Source: Intestinibacillus massiliensis (GTDB taxonomy: Bacteria; Bacillota; Clostridia; Oscillospirales; Butyricicoccaceae). Taken from it: a DNA stretch of 63,498 nucleotides. The position numbers were made by a program, and so were the translations under genes. Shown in pieces: positions 34,417 through 44,933 of this stretch (positions are counted from its first letter, which is position 1; each line of letters begins with the position of its first letter). The DNA lies in contig NZ_LT707059.1 in NCBI RefSeq assembly GCF_900155735.1, forward strand, positions 365,672 to 429,169, given 5' to 3'. The notes beneath the pieces are model-generated. The model made no database searches and was not told the DNA's origin. It saw nothing but the letters and a program-made list of their open reading frames with translations.

Positions 34417-35130
34417 ATGCGGCACAGGAGACGGGGCAGGCCAAGGCGTACGTCCTGGCGGGCGCGGCTGCTGCTCCTATTTGCGGCAGCGCTCGGCTGT
34501 GCGGTGCTGTTTACGGTATATGTCAGGCCGATCATTTTGCTCCACGCGGCAAATTTGGTGCAGTTCACCGCCACGCGCGCAATCAATGACGCCGTGCAGG
34601 ATAAAATTTACCAGAACCGCGCACAATATGAAGAACTGGTCGTTTTGGAACGGGACAACGACAGCCGTGTAACGGCGCTCAAGACCGACGCGATTTCGAT
34701 TAACCGGATCAAGACCGAAATTGTCAACACCCTTTATGACGCGGTCAACGGCCTGGAGCGTACTTCGCTTGACATCCCCGCGGGCACGGTGCTTGCGCCG
34801 GACTATTTGGGCGGCATGGGGCCGAAGATGCACGTGGGCATGTCCGGGCTGGGGGTTGCGAGCGCGGAATTCATCAGCGCCTTTACACAGGCGGGGATCA
34901 ACCAGACGCGGCATAATATCATCCTCGAGGTGCGCGCGGACGTCGACGTAATGACGGCGTTCGGGCGCTGCACGACGACGGTCACAAGCCGCTTCAACGT
35001 CACGGATACGGTGATTGTGGGCACGGTCCCGGAACAGTATACGTATATTGACGACACGGAACAAAGCCTGCTCGGAAAAATCAATGATTATGCCGAACCG
35101 GCGCCTAAAATACCGAAAACGTCAAAATAA
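34417..35130 (+). CDS. yunB: Sporulation protein YunB
   Basis: A 237-residue protein with an N-terminal Arg-rich stretch, a single transmembrane helix (about 18-38) and the YunB domain (ATRAINDAVQDKI, VNTLYDAVNG, LDIPAGTVLAPDYLGGMGP). YunB is expressed in sporulation in Bacillus and required for full spore yield; molecular role unknown. ATG 34417 follows GGGAGGTGG. Confidence 0.94.
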   Translation: MRHRRRGRPRRTSWRARLLLLFAAALGCAVLFTVYVRPIILLHAANLVQFTATRAINDAVQDKIYQNRAQYEELVVLERDNDSRVTALKTDAISINRIKTEIVNTLYDAVNGLERTSLDIPAGTVLAPDYLGGMGPKMHVGMSGLGVASAEFISAFTQAGINQTRHNIILEVRADVDVMTAFGRCTTTVTSRFNVTDTVIVGTVPEQYTYIDDTEQSLLGKINDYAEPAPKIPKTSK

Positions 35131-35141
35131 CCCTTCCGTAA

Positions 35142-37187
<2,046 letters not shown>

Positions 37188-37219
37188 ATTTTCATTGTAA
37201 ATAGAGGAGGAACTCGTAA

Positions 37220-37507
37220 ATGGCAATTTCGAGGAAAGAAATCGAGCATATTGCGGTGTTGGCGCGGCTCGACAGCACGGGCGGCATTTTTGACCGCCTG
37301 GCGGAAGACATGCAGGGCATTATCGGCATGGTAGACAAGCTGCAGCAGCTTGACCTGGGCGATATTACCGACCAGATCGATACGGAGCGCAAAAACGCGC
37401 TGCGCGAGGACGTGGCGAAGCCGGAAAGCAATCCGGAAGAGCTGATCAAGCCCAACGCGCCCGATTTTCAGGCGGGCGGCGTAGCCGTACCCCGTGTGGT
37501 AGAATAA
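37220..37507 (+). CDS. gatC: Asp-tRNA(Asn)/Glu-tRNA(Gln) amidotransferase subunit C
   Basis: A 95-residue GatC that wraps around GatA and GatB in the GatCAB complex. It starts MAISRKEIEHIAVLARL. GAGGAGGA precedes the ATG. It lies 32 bases after ligA and 12 bases before gatA, so all are one operon. Confidence 0.95.
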   Translation: MAISRKEIEHIAVLARLDSTGGIFDRLAEDMQGIIGMVDKLQQLDLGDITDQIDTERKNALREDVAKPESNPEELIKPNAPDFQAGGVAVPRVVE

Positions 37508-37519
37508 GAGGTGGAACAG

Positions 37520-38980
37520 ATGGAATTGTATCAGAAGACGGCGGGCGAGCTTTCCGCGCTGCTCGCATCCAAGGAAATTAGCGCTGTCGAGCTCGCGCAG
37601 GACGTGCTTGCGCGTACCGACGCGGTGGAAGCGCGCGTCCAGGGCTATGTGACGGTCACAAAGGATGCCGCGCTGGCGCAGGCCAAGGCGGTTGACAATC
37701 AGCGCGCCGCAGGGGAGCCGCTGCCGCCGCTCGCAGGCGTACCGGTGGCGGTCAAGGACAATATCTGCACCAAGGGCATCCTGACGACCTGCGCCTCCAA
37801 GATGCTGTATAATTTTGTGCCGCCCTACAACGCGACGGTTGCGGACAAGCTGGCGGCAAACGGCCTCGTCATCACCGGCAAGGCCAATATGGATGAATTT
37901 GCAATGGGTTCCTCGTGCGAGAACTCCGCGATGCACCCGACGCATAACCCCCATGGCCTTGACCATGTGCCGGGCGGTTCCTCGGGCGGCTCCGCGGCGG
38001 TCGTCGCGGCAGGCGAGGCGCCGATTTCGCTCGGCTCCGATACCGGCGGCTCGATCCGCCAGCCTGCGTCGTTCTGCGGCGTGGTCGGCCTCAAGCCTAC
38101 TTACGGTGCGGTTTCCCGTTTCGGCCTGGTCGCGTTCGCGTCCTCGCTCGACCAGATCGGCCCGTTCGGCCGCAGCGTGGAGGACGTCGCGCTGCTCTCC
38201 GACGTCATCATCGGCCAGGACAAGATGGATTCGACCTCGTGCGCCGCGCCGTTCGGCTCGCTGCATGCGGGGCTGAACCCCGACGTCAAGGGGCTGAAGA
38301 TCGGCCTGCCCAAGGAGTATTTCGGCGCGGGTATCTCCGAGGAAGTGCGCGCGGGCGTGCTGGCCGCGGCGGAAACCTATCGGGCGCTCGGCGCGGAGGT
38401 ATTTGAAATCTCCCTGCCGCTCGTCGAATATGCGCTGCCGATTTACTATATCCTGTCCTCCGCGGAGGCGTCCTCCAACCTGGCGCGCTTTGACGGCGTG
38501 AAGTACGGCTTCCGCGCGCAAGGCATTGAGGACATCACCGAGTTATATGTCCAGTCGCGCAGCCAGGGCTTCGGCAGCGAGGTACAGCGCCGCATCATGC
38601 TGGGCACCTATGTGCTGTCCTCCGGTTACTATGACGCTTACTATAAGAAGGCGCGCGCCGCGCAGCGCCGCATCAAGGCGGAGTTTAACGGCGCGTTCCA
38701 GAAGTGCGACGTGATCCTGACGCCGGTCGCGCCCACCACGGCCTACAAGATCGGCGAAAAGTCCACCGACCCGCTCGAGATGTACGCGGGCGACGTGTGC
38801 ACGGTTTCGGTCAATATCGCCGGCCTGCCCGCGATGGTGCAGCCTTGTGGCTTTGACGCGCACAAGATGCCGATCGGCATGCAGCTCATTGGGCCGCGCT
38901 TTGGCGAGCAGCGCCTGCTGAACGCCGGCCTTGCCTTTGAGCAGGCGTCCGGTCTCAAAAACATCATTGCGGCACTGTAA
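37520..38980 (+). CDS. gatA: Asp-tRNA(Asn)/Glu-tRNA(Gln) amidotransferase subunit A
   Basis: A 486-residue amidase-signature enzyme that releases ammonia from glutamine. The catalytic triad is present: Lys in VAVKDNI, Ser in PGGSSGGSAA and the cis-Ser in SDTGGSIRQPA. ATG 37520 follows AGGTGG; the GTG at 37511 overlaps that site and is rejected. Confidence 0.98.
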   Translation: MELYQKTAGELSALLASKEISAVELAQDVLARTDAVEARVQGYVTVTKDAALAQAKAVDNQRAAGEPLPPLAGVPVAVKDNICTKGILTTCASKMLYNFVPPYNATVADKLAANGLVITGKANMDEFAMGSSCENSAMHPTHNPHGLDHVPGGSSGGSAAVVAAGEAPISLGSDTGGSIRQPASFCGVVGLKPTYGAVSRFGLVAFASSLDQIGPFGRSVEDVALLSDVIIGQDKMDSTSCAAPFGSLHAGLNPDVKGLKIGLPKEYFGAGISEEVRAGVLAAAETYRALGAEVFEISLPLVEYALPIYYILSSAEASSNLARFDGVKYGFRAQGIEDITELYVQSRSQGFGSEVQRRIMLGTYVLSSGYYDAYYKKARAAQRRIKAEFNGAFQKCDVILTPVAPTTAYKIGEKSTDPLEMYAGDVCTVSVNIAGLPAMVQPCGFDAHKMPIGMQLIGPRFGEQRLLNAGLAFEQASGLKNIIAAL

Positions 38981-38996
38981 GGAGGTTAGGCAAACG

Positions 38997-40430
38997 ATGA
39001 AATACGAAGCTGTAATCGGCCTCGAGGTGCACGCAGAGCTGTCCACCGAGAGCAAGATTTTCTGTTCCTGCTCCGCCAAGTTCGGCGCGGGCATCAATAC
39101 GCACACCTGCCCGGTCTGTACCGGTATGCCCGGCTCCCTGCCGGTCCTCAACCGCCAGGTGGTACATTATGCGGCCAAGATGGGCCTTGCGACCGGCTGC
39201 ACGGTCAACCGCCTGTGCAAGTCCGACCGTAAGAACTATTTTTACCCCGACCTGCCCAAGGCGTACCAAATTTCGCAGTTCGACGTTCCGATCTGTGAAA
39301 ACGGCGAGGTCTATTTCTATGTGGACGGCGAAAAGAAGTGCTGCCGCCTGGAGCGCATCCATTTTGAGGAGGACGCGGGCAAGCTGCTGCACGACGAGAT
39401 CGACGGCACGGTCGTCGACTTCAACCGCTGCGGCGTGCCTCTGATCGAGATGGTCACGCGCCCCGACCTCCATTCGTCCGCTGAGGCGAAGGAGTTCCTG
39501 GAAACCATCAAGACCACGCTGTCCTACCTCGATATCTGCGACTGCAAGATGGAGGAAGGCTCGATCCGCTGCGACGTTAACGTATCCATCCGCCCGGAGG
39601 GTTCCACGGAGCTGGGCACCCGCGTTGAGATGAAGAACATCAACACGTTTTCCGGCGCGGTGCGCGCGATTGATTTTGAAGTCGCGCGCCAGATTGACGT
39701 GGTCGAGCACGGCGGTACGATCCAGCAGGAGACGCGCCGCTGGGACGACGTTAAGCTTAAGAACACCGTCATGCGTACCAAGGAAGACGCGCAGGACTAC
39801 CGTTACTTCCCGGACCCCGACCTGATCGCGGTCGAGATCGACGACGCCTGGATGGACAAGATCCGTTCCGAAATCCCGGAGCTGCCGGTCGCCCGTTACG
39901 AGCGCTACCGGAACGAGTTCGGCATGACCGCCATGGAGGCGCGCCAGCTTTCCGATTCCTTTGCCAAGGCGGAGCTGCTGGACGCGGCCGCGCGCTCGGG
40001 CAAGGTGAAGCCCAAGGCGGCTGCGAACTGGATCCTGTCCGACATCTCCAAGTACCTCAACGACAAGGCTGTGGAGCTGGAAGACACCAAGCTGACGGCG
40101 GACAAGCTGATCGACCTGATCGTACTGATCGACAAGGGCACGATTTCCGGCGCGGCCGGCAAGAAGGTGCTGCCGGCCATGTTCGAGACCGACGAGACGG
40201 TCGAGGCCATTGTCGGGCGTATGGGGCTTAAGCAGGTGTCCGACGAGGGCGCGATCCTGAAGATTGTACAGGACGTGCTGGCGGACAACCAGAAGGCAAT
40301 CGACGACTATAAGGCGGGCAAGAACGTCACCGGGTTCCTGGTTGGCCAGTGCATGAAGGCTTCCAAGGGGCAGGGCAATCCGCAGATGATCAACAAGCTG
40401 CTGGCGCAGGAGCTTGTAAAGCTTGGATAA
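38997..40430 (+). CDS. gatB: Asp-tRNA(Asn)/Glu-tRNA(Gln) amidotransferase subunit B
   Basis: A 477-residue GatB that binds the misacylated tRNA and carries out the kinase and amidation steps. Signatures: VIGLEVHAEL, CPVCTGMPGSLP, and KSDRKNYFYPDLPK. The C-terminal YqeY-like tail domain is complete. ATG follows AAGGAGGT 16 bases after gatA. Confidence 0.98.
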   Translation: MKYEAVIGLEVHAELSTESKIFCSCSAKFGAGINTHTCPVCTGMPGSLPVLNRQVVHYAAKMGLATGCTVNRLCKSDRKNYFYPDLPKAYQISQFDVPICENGEVYFYVDGEKKCCRLERIHFEEDAGKLLHDEIDGTVVDFNRCGVPLIEMVTRPDLHSSAEAKEFLETIKTTLSYLDICDCKMEEGSIRCDVNVSIRPEGSTELGTRVEMKNINTFSGAVRAIDFEVARQIDVVEHGGTIQQETRRWDDVKLKNTVMRTKEDAQDYRYFPDPDLIAVEIDDAWMDKIRSEIPELPVARYERYRNEFGMTAMEARQLSDSFAKAELLDAAARSGKVKPKAAANWILSDISKYLNDKAVELEDTKLTADKLIDLIVLIDKGTISGAAGKKVLPAMFETDETVEAIVGRMGLKQVSDEGAILKIVQDVLADNQKAIDDYKAGKNVTGFLVGQCMKASKGQGNPQMINKLLAQELVKLG

Positions 40431-40458
40431 GGCACGCACTGCAGCGTGTTAGGATAGG

Positions 40459-40499
40459 AATGCGGCGCGGTATGCCAAAGCATACCGCGCCGCATTTTT
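40459..40499 (+). terminator. Intrinsic terminator after gatB
   Basis: A perfect 17-bp stem, AATGCGGCGCGGTATGC (40459-40475) and its complement (40480-40496), with a 4-base loop and a T run. Confidence 0.96.
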
Positions 40500-40545
40500 G
40501 CGCCCAGCGGGGGTGCCGCCCTTCCGTTTGCCCGACCGGTTGTGC

Positions 40546-40574
40546 TTGACATTTCTCCCGGCTGGAATTACTAT
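40546..40574 (+). promoter_or_regulatory. Promoter of the HxlR-type gene
   Basis: Perfect -35 TTGACA (40546-40551), 17-bp spacer, -10 TACTAT (40569-40574). A CTATA-ACG-CTATA direct repeat covers the -10 and start site and might be an operator. Confidence 0.75.
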
Positions 40575-40652
40575 AACGCTATAAGGAAGTCTTGTTGAGC
40601 AGGCACGGCCGTAGATGGTAGCCACCATTTGGGAATGAAGGAACGAGGTGTT

Positions 40653-40979
40653 ATGGCGATGGCAAAGGAATTGCCCGCGTGCCCGGTAGAGACCACCCTG
40701 ATGCTGATTTCGGACCGCTGGAAGGTGCTGATCCTGCGCGACCTGATGGGCGGCACCAAGCGGTTTGGCGAACTGAAAAAGTCCATCGGCGCCGTTTCCC
40801 AAAAGGTGCTGACAGCGAACCTGCGCGGGATGGAGGCCGACGGCCTGCTGACCCGGAAGGCCTATCCGGAGGTGCCGCCGAAGGTGGAGTATACCCTGAC
40901 AGAAACGGGTTACAGCCTTAAACCTGTCCTGGACGCAATGACCGCTTGGGGCATGGAATACCAATCAAAAAAGGCCTGA
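40653..40979 (+). CDS. HxlR-family transcriptional regulator
   Basis: A 108-residue winged-helix regulator: CPVETTLMLISDRWKVLILRD, LMGGTKRFGELKKSI, VEYTLTETG. A conserved N-terminal Cys (residue 8) is the redox or electrophile sensor position in HxlR proteins such as HypR and YodB. No obvious target adjacent. ATG 40653 is chosen; 40629 and 40659 are alternatives. Confidence 0.9.
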   Translation: MAMAKELPACPVETTLMLISDRWKVLILRDLMGGTKRFGELKKSIGAVSQKVLTANLRGMEADGLLTRKAYPEVPPKVEYTLTETGYSLKPVLDAMTAWGMEYQSKKA

Positions 40980-41012
40980 CAGATGTGGTATGTAAGGGCT
41001 TTGCAGGACGGG

Positions 41013-41048
41013 AAAAGGCTTCGACAGGGCAGGGTCGAAGCCTTTTTT
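41013..41048 (+). terminator. Intrinsic terminator after the HxlR-type gene
   Basis: AAAAGGCTTCGAC (41013-41025) pairs with GTCGAAGCCTTTT, followed by T. Confidence 0.93.
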
Positions 41049-41124
41049 AGACGCCACAAACCGGGTCTGCTGGGGGATATGGTAACGGCTGCCCGTGGCC
41101 TGGGCGACGGCAAACGGCCGGCGC

Positions 41125-41322
41125 TCAAGACTTCCGGAAGTCTTCAACAATTTCGTAAAAGTGGATTGGCGATAACTGGAGGCGGTTGAGCGTGCGCGCC
41201 AGCTGTTCCATTTCGGAAGAATCCGTGGATATGCGCTGCATGCAATAGCCCCCTGGTGCAGCCAGTCCAAACATGGTCGGGGTGGTTGTGTGGTCCTCCA
41301 CAACGCGGTATAACATTTCCAT
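41125..41322 (-). CDS. DUF6514-like small protein
   Basis: A 65-residue protein ending LQLSPIHFYEIVEDFRKS, matching my memory of DUF6514 (short clostridial proteins with an SPIH-x-xDIIEDF ending). GGAGAG lies before the start on the minus strand. It is divergent from the XRE regulator gene. Function unknown. Confidence 0.7.
   Translation of the reverse strand: MEMLYRVVEDHTTTPTMFGLAAPGGYCMQRISTDSSEMEQLARTLNRLQLSPIHFYEIVEDFRKS
41127..41144. repeat. Perfect 18-bp palindrome at the 3' end of the DUF6514-like gene
   Basis: AAGACTTCCGGAAGTCTT is its own reverse complement. It covers the last codons of the gene. No T run follows on either strand, so it is not a classic terminator. Confidence 0.6.
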
Positions 41323-41401
41323 TCTCTCCTTTTACTTTTATCGTTTGCATCCGGTTTCGATACCACTGGAACACATAAAAATTTGCGGGAAGATGTAACT
41401 G

Positions 41402-41410
41402 TGGTATAAT
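41402..41410 (+). promoter_or_regulatory. Extended -10 promoter of the XRE regulator
   Basis: TGg followed by consensus TATAAT (41405-41410), with only a weak -35. This gives a leader of about 120 bases. Confidence 0.6.
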
Positions 41411-41448
41411 GAAACAATCCGTGGAAAAACAAGCCAATCTTATAATAT

Positions 41449-41519
41449 TCCCATAAAATTGTCAATTAGATGGGAGAAAACGGGGGAGGATTTGAAAAAG
41501 TTTTTCCAAATATGGAAAA
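41449..41519 (+). promoter_or_regulatory. Two inverted repeats upstream of the XRE regulator
   Basis: TCCCAT (about 41450-41455) with ATGGGA (about 41469-41474), and TTTTCCA (41502-41508) with TGGAAAA (41513-41519). The second lies immediately before the ribosome binding site. Both are plausible operator half-site pairs for an autoregulating HTH protein. Confidence 0.45.
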
Positions 41520-41537
41520 GGAGGATGAGAACGGGGA

Positions 41538-42299
41538 ATGCTTTTACAGAAGCTAGACTATCTGCGTAAGCGCGACCACTGGACTGCGGAAGAAATATCG
41601 AGGATGGCAAACATACCACTGGGCACGCTGAACAAGATCTTGACGGGCATCACCAAAAACCCGGCGTTGCGCACGATGGACCGCCTGGCGCATGTGTTCC
41701 GTGTGCCGCTGCATTATTTATTGGATAACACCATCCCGATCGAATGCGATCTGTCCGTTTTTGCCGAGCATGAACAATTGGATTGCATCAGCGGCCGGGA
41801 GATGAAATTGGCGAAGCGTTACCGGGCGCTCGACGACCATGCGAAGGACACGGTCGATATCCTGGTCAACCAGCTTTATACCCGTTTGGGCGCCGCCAGC
41901 CAGGGCGCTGAAGAACGGGTGCTGCTGTGCTGCGTGGCGCCGGCACAGGGGGATCACGGTTCCTTCGCCGACGCGTTCCTGTACCGTAGCCTGGCCGCCG
42001 TGCTTTCCCCATGTACGGAGGAGGCGGATATGGCGGTGCAGGTATCGGGCGATGCGCTGGAGCCGATTTACCCCCAGGGGACGATCCTCGCGATAAAATC
42101 GGGCGAAGTCGCGCACAACCAGCTGGGGGTATTCCTTATGAACCGGGAAGGCTTTGTCCGGAAAATGTACTGCAAAAAGGGGATCAAAAAGCTGGTGGCT
42201 GTCAATGTTGACCTGCGTTCGGTCGTCGTCCACGAGGCGGATGAGCTCCGTCCGCTCGGCCGGGTACTGGGCGCAATACGCAATTACCACTGGCTGTAA
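41538..42299 (+). CDS. XRE-family regulator with S24/LexA-like C-terminal domain
   Basis: A 253-residue regulator. The N-terminal HTH_3 (about 1-65; EEISRMANIPLGTLNKILTG) is joined to a C-terminal S24-like fold (about 165-253; MAVQVSGDALEPIYPQGTI). The catalytic Ser expected in G-D-S-M reads Ala (GDAL), and the Lys position in V-K-R reads Arg (VRKM), so self-cleavage looks lost and the domain may only dimerise or bind a ligand. Target genes unknown. Confidence 0.88.
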   Translation: MLLQKLDYLRKRDHWTAEEISRMANIPLGTLNKILTGITKNPALRTMDRLAHVFRVPLHYLLDNTIPIECDLSVFAEHEQLDCISGREMKLAKRYRALDDHAKDTVDILVNQLYTRLGAASQGAEERVLLCCVAPAQGDHGSFADAFLYRSLAAVLSPCTEEADMAVQVSGDALEPIYPQGTILAIKSGEVAHNQLGVFLMNREGFVRKMYCKKGIKKLVAVNVDLRSVVVHEADELRPLGRVLGAIRNYHWL

Positions 42300-42328
42300 T
42301 CCCCGGGTATCCGGATGGCGGCATGGTA

Positions 42329-42337
42329 TGGTATACT
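42329..42337 (+). promoter_or_regulatory. Extended -10 promoter of the WYL regulator
   Basis: TGg followed by TATACT (42332-42337) 24 bases before the ATG; no clear -35. Confidence 0.5.
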
Positions 42338-42360
42338 GGATACGGAAGGGGGTGCCGCGC

Positions 42361-43263
42361 ATGCAGATGCACCGGCTATTTGAGATTGTTTACCTACTGC
42401 TGGAACACGGTAGCATGACGGCTGCGGCGCTGGCGCAGCGCTTCGAGGTCTCCACGCGCACGATCCAGCGCGATATTGACGCGCTTTCCGCCGCTGGGAT
42501 CCCGGTTTATGCGGCGCGCGGGCGGGGCGGTGGCGTGCGACTCCTGCCGGAATTTGTGCTCAGCAAGTCCCTGCTCTCCACACGCGAGCAGGACGAGATC
42601 CTGTTTGCCCTGCAAAGCCTGCACGCGACCGGCGCGGCCGGGGCATCCGATACGCTGTCCCGGCTTTCCGGCCTGTTCCGACGCTCCCATGTAGACTGGA
42701 TCGACGTCGATTTTTCCCGCTGGGGCAGCGAGGACGAGGAGCGCCGCGTGTTTGCCGTCTTGAAGGAGGGCATTTTAAGCGGGAAAGTGGTGGCGTTTGA
42801 GTATTATAATACGAACGGGCAGCATTCCTCCCGTGAAACCGAGCCGATGCGGCTTGGCTTTAAGAGCGGAGGCTGGTATTTGCAGGCATGGTGCCGGCAA
42901 AAGCAGGCCTACCGCACCTTTAAAATCAGCCGGATGGACGCCGTGCGCCTTACGGACGAGACGTTTGTGCCGCGGCTGGAGCCGGTTCCGGTCATGGACG
43001 ACCCGGGGGATACGCTCCCAATGATGCCGCTGCGCCTGCGCTTTGCGCCGGAAATGGCGTTCCGCGTGTATGATGAGTTTGAACGGTCGAAGATCACCCG
43101 GAACGCGGACGGCAGCCTGGACGTTTCGATCGCGTGGCCGGCGGGCGATTGGGGGTATGGCTACCTGCTGTCGTTCGGGGCGGCCGTGGAGGTCCTGGAG
43201 CCGCTGGAGGCGCGTCAGGCGCTCCGGCAGGCCGCGCAGCGGATTGCAAAAATATATGGTTAA
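42361..43263 (+). CDS. WYL-domain transcriptional regulator (YafY-like)
   Basis: A 300-residue regulator. The N-terminal DeoR-type HTH (1-60; MTAAALAQRFEVSTRTIQRDIDAL) is followed by a WYL domain (about 140-215; SGGWYLQAWCRQKQAYRTFKISRM) and a WCX C-terminal extension. The GyrI-like gene follows at 70 bases, a pairing often seen. ATG 42361 follows GGAAGGGGG; the frame upstream overlaps the XRE gene and is not coding. Confidence 0.9.
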   Translation: MQMHRLFEIVYLLLEHGSMTAAALAQRFEVSTRTIQRDIDALSAAGIPVYAARGRGGGVRLLPEFVLSKSLLSTREQDEILFALQSLHATGAAGASDTLSRLSGLFRRSHVDWIDVDFSRWGSEDEERRVFAVLKEGILSGKVVAFEYYNTNGQHSSRETEPMRLGFKSGGWYLQAWCRQKQAYRTFKISRMDAVRLTDETFVPRLEPVPVMDDPGDTLPMMPLRLRFAPEMAFRVYDEFERSKITRNADGSLDVSIAWPAGDWGYGYLLSFGAAVEVLEPLEARQALRQAAQRIAKIYG

Positions 43264-43289
43264 TATGACATAGGGTGTCCTGTTTGATC

Positions 43290-43298
43290 TGTTATGCT
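43290..43298 (+). promoter_or_regulatory. Extended -10 promoter candidate of the GyrI-like operon
   Basis: TGt followed by TATGCT (43293-43298); no good -35 at standard distance. Confidence 0.4.
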
Positions 43299-43332
43299 GG
43301 AGATACCAAAAAGGAAAGCGAGGCAACAGATT

Positions 43333-44034
43333 ATGAATTATGAGGTAGTAACGCTCGATGAGCGCACGGTCGTCGGGATCGGCACGCGGACAGGCAACGA
43401 TGCACCGGATATGATGCAGAAGATCGGCAAGGTCTGGCAGGATTTTATGGGCGGCGGCGCGGTCGAGCGCATACCGGGCAGGACGGGGGATCGCTGCTAT
43501 GGCCTGTACTATAACTACACCTGGGACGATAATTCCTACGACATGCTTGCGGCTTGGGGCGCGCAGGGCGACGCGCCGCTGCCGGAGGGCTTCCAGCGCG
43601 TAACGATCCCGGGCGGCCGGTACGCAAAATTCTCCTTCCGTGGGGATGTGACGCAGGATACCGGGCGGTTCTGGGGCGAGGTCTGGCAGACCGAATTGCC
43701 GCGCGCCTATCGCATAGACTTTGAGGAATACATCTGTGAGGACGGCGACGAGGCCAACGCACAGATCAACATTTATATCGGCCTTGCGGATATCTGCCAG
43801 TCCTGCGGTATGCCGATGACAAAGCCGGAGGAGTACGGCACGGAAGCGGACGGCAGCCGGAGCGCGGAATACTGTGTTTACTGCATGGAAAAGGGGGCGT
43901 TTACGGCGGACTGCACGATGGAGCAGATGATCGAGACCTGCCTGGACGTGGCGCCGAAAATCTATACCGACCGCGAGAAATCCCGCGACATGATGCTGTC
44001 GTATTTCCCGACGCTGAAGAGGTGGCGCAAGTAA
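43333..44034 (+). CDS. GyrI-like effector-binding protein with C-terminal zinc ribbon
   Basis: A 233-residue protein. Residues 1-150 form an AraC/GyrI-like small-molecule-binding (SHS2) domain: MNYEVVTLDERTVVGIGTR, GGRYAKFSFRG. Residues 157-195 form a zinc ribbon with CQSCGMPM and CVYCMEKG (CxxC pairs), followed by a helical tail. No DNA-binding domain. Such proteins sequester drugs or serve as ligand sensors. ATG 43333 is used; start from 43294 has no ribosome binding site. Confidence 0.85.
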   Translation: MNYEVVTLDERTVVGIGTRTGNDAPDMMQKIGKVWQDFMGGGAVERIPGRTGDRCYGLYYNYTWDDNSYDMLAAWGAQGDAPLPEGFQRVTIPGGRYAKFSFRGDVTQDTGRFWGEVWQTELPRAYRIDFEEYICEDGDEANAQINIYIGLADICQSCGMPMTKPEEYGTEADGSRSAEYCVYCMEKGAFTADCTMEQMIETCLDVAPKIYTDREKSRDMMLSYFPTLKRWRK

Positions 44035-44035
44035 G

Positions 44036-44920
44036 ATGGATACCGTCCCCGCAAAAACGATTGTCACACGCACGAAGTCGCCCGGCGCCTGGTTCGGGAT
44101 CGATTATAATATGAACCTGTACCGCGGCTGCTGTCACGGCTGTATTTATTGCGACAGCCGTTCGGCCTGCTACGGCATAGAGGATTTTGACCGCGTGCGC
44201 GTGAAACAGGGCTGCCTGGAAATTGTCCGGGACGAACTGCGCCGCAAGGTCAAAACGGGCGTGGTCGGCACCGGCGCCATGAGCGACCCGTATAACCCGT
44301 TTGAGCGGGAGCACCGGTATACGCGCCACGCGCTGGAACTGCTTTCGGCGTTCGGGTTTGGCGCGGCGATCGCGACGAAAAGCGACCTTATCACACGGGA
44401 TATCGATATCCTGGGCGAAATACGGTCACAGATGCCCGTGCTTTGCAAGCTCACGGTGACCACGGCGGACGACGCGCTCGCGGCCCGGGTCGAACCGCAT
44501 GCGCCGCCGCCGTCCGCGCGGTTCCGCGCGATGGAGCGGCTCTCGGCCGCGGGGCTGTTTACCGGCGTGCTGCTCATGCCCGTGTTGCCATATTTGGAGG
44601 ACAGCCGGGAAAACGTGCTAGAGATTGTGCGCCGCGCGCATGGGGCGGGGGCAAGGTTTATCTATCCGGCCTTTGGGATGACCTGCCGGGAACGGCAGCG
44701 GGAGTATTATTACGGCAGGCTGGACGAGCATTTCCCCGGCCTCCGGGACAAATATGTCAGGCGGTACGGGGCGCGTTACGTCTGTACCAGCCCGCGCGCC
44801 CGCGAGTTGTGGGCGGCCTTTACCGAGGCGTGCGCCGCATATGGTATCCTGTTCGATATGAAAACCATTATCCGCGCGTCCCGGCAGGGCTATGCGGAAC
44901 GTCAGCTTACGCTGTTTTGA
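44036..44920 (+). CDS. SPL-family radical SAM protein
   Basis: A 294-residue radical SAM enzyme of the spore-photoproduct-lyase-like (Rv2578c-type) group. The [4Fe-4S] motif C-x3-C-x2-C is in RGCCHGCIYCDSR near residue 32. TGAMSDPYNPFER and ATKSDLITRD are family motifs. It starts 1 base after the GyrI-like stop. Its real substrate is unknown; DNA photoproduct repair is only one possibility. Confidence 0.9.
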   Translation: MDTVPAKTIVTRTKSPGAWFGIDYNMNLYRGCCHGCIYCDSRSACYGIEDFDRVRVKQGCLEIVRDELRRKVKTGVVGTGAMSDPYNPFEREHRYTRHALELLSAFGFGAAIATKSDLITRDIDILGEIRSQMPVLCKLTVTTADDALAARVEPHAPPPSARFRAMERLSAAGLFTGVLLMPVLPYLEDSRENVLEIVRRAHGAGARFIYPAFGMTCRERQREYYYGRLDEHFPGLRDKYVRRYGARYVCTSPRARELWAAFTEACAAYGILFDMKTIIRASRQGYAERQLTLF

Positions 44921-44933
44921 AAGGGGAAATCCG

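Noticed and set aside
38964-40439. 491-codon minus-strand open frame opposite gatB
   Set aside because: It mirrors gatB, carries no recognisable domain and arises from the GC-rich third codon position of the real gene. The same applies to 35841-37226, 37076-38521, 45528-46943 and 17124-18512.
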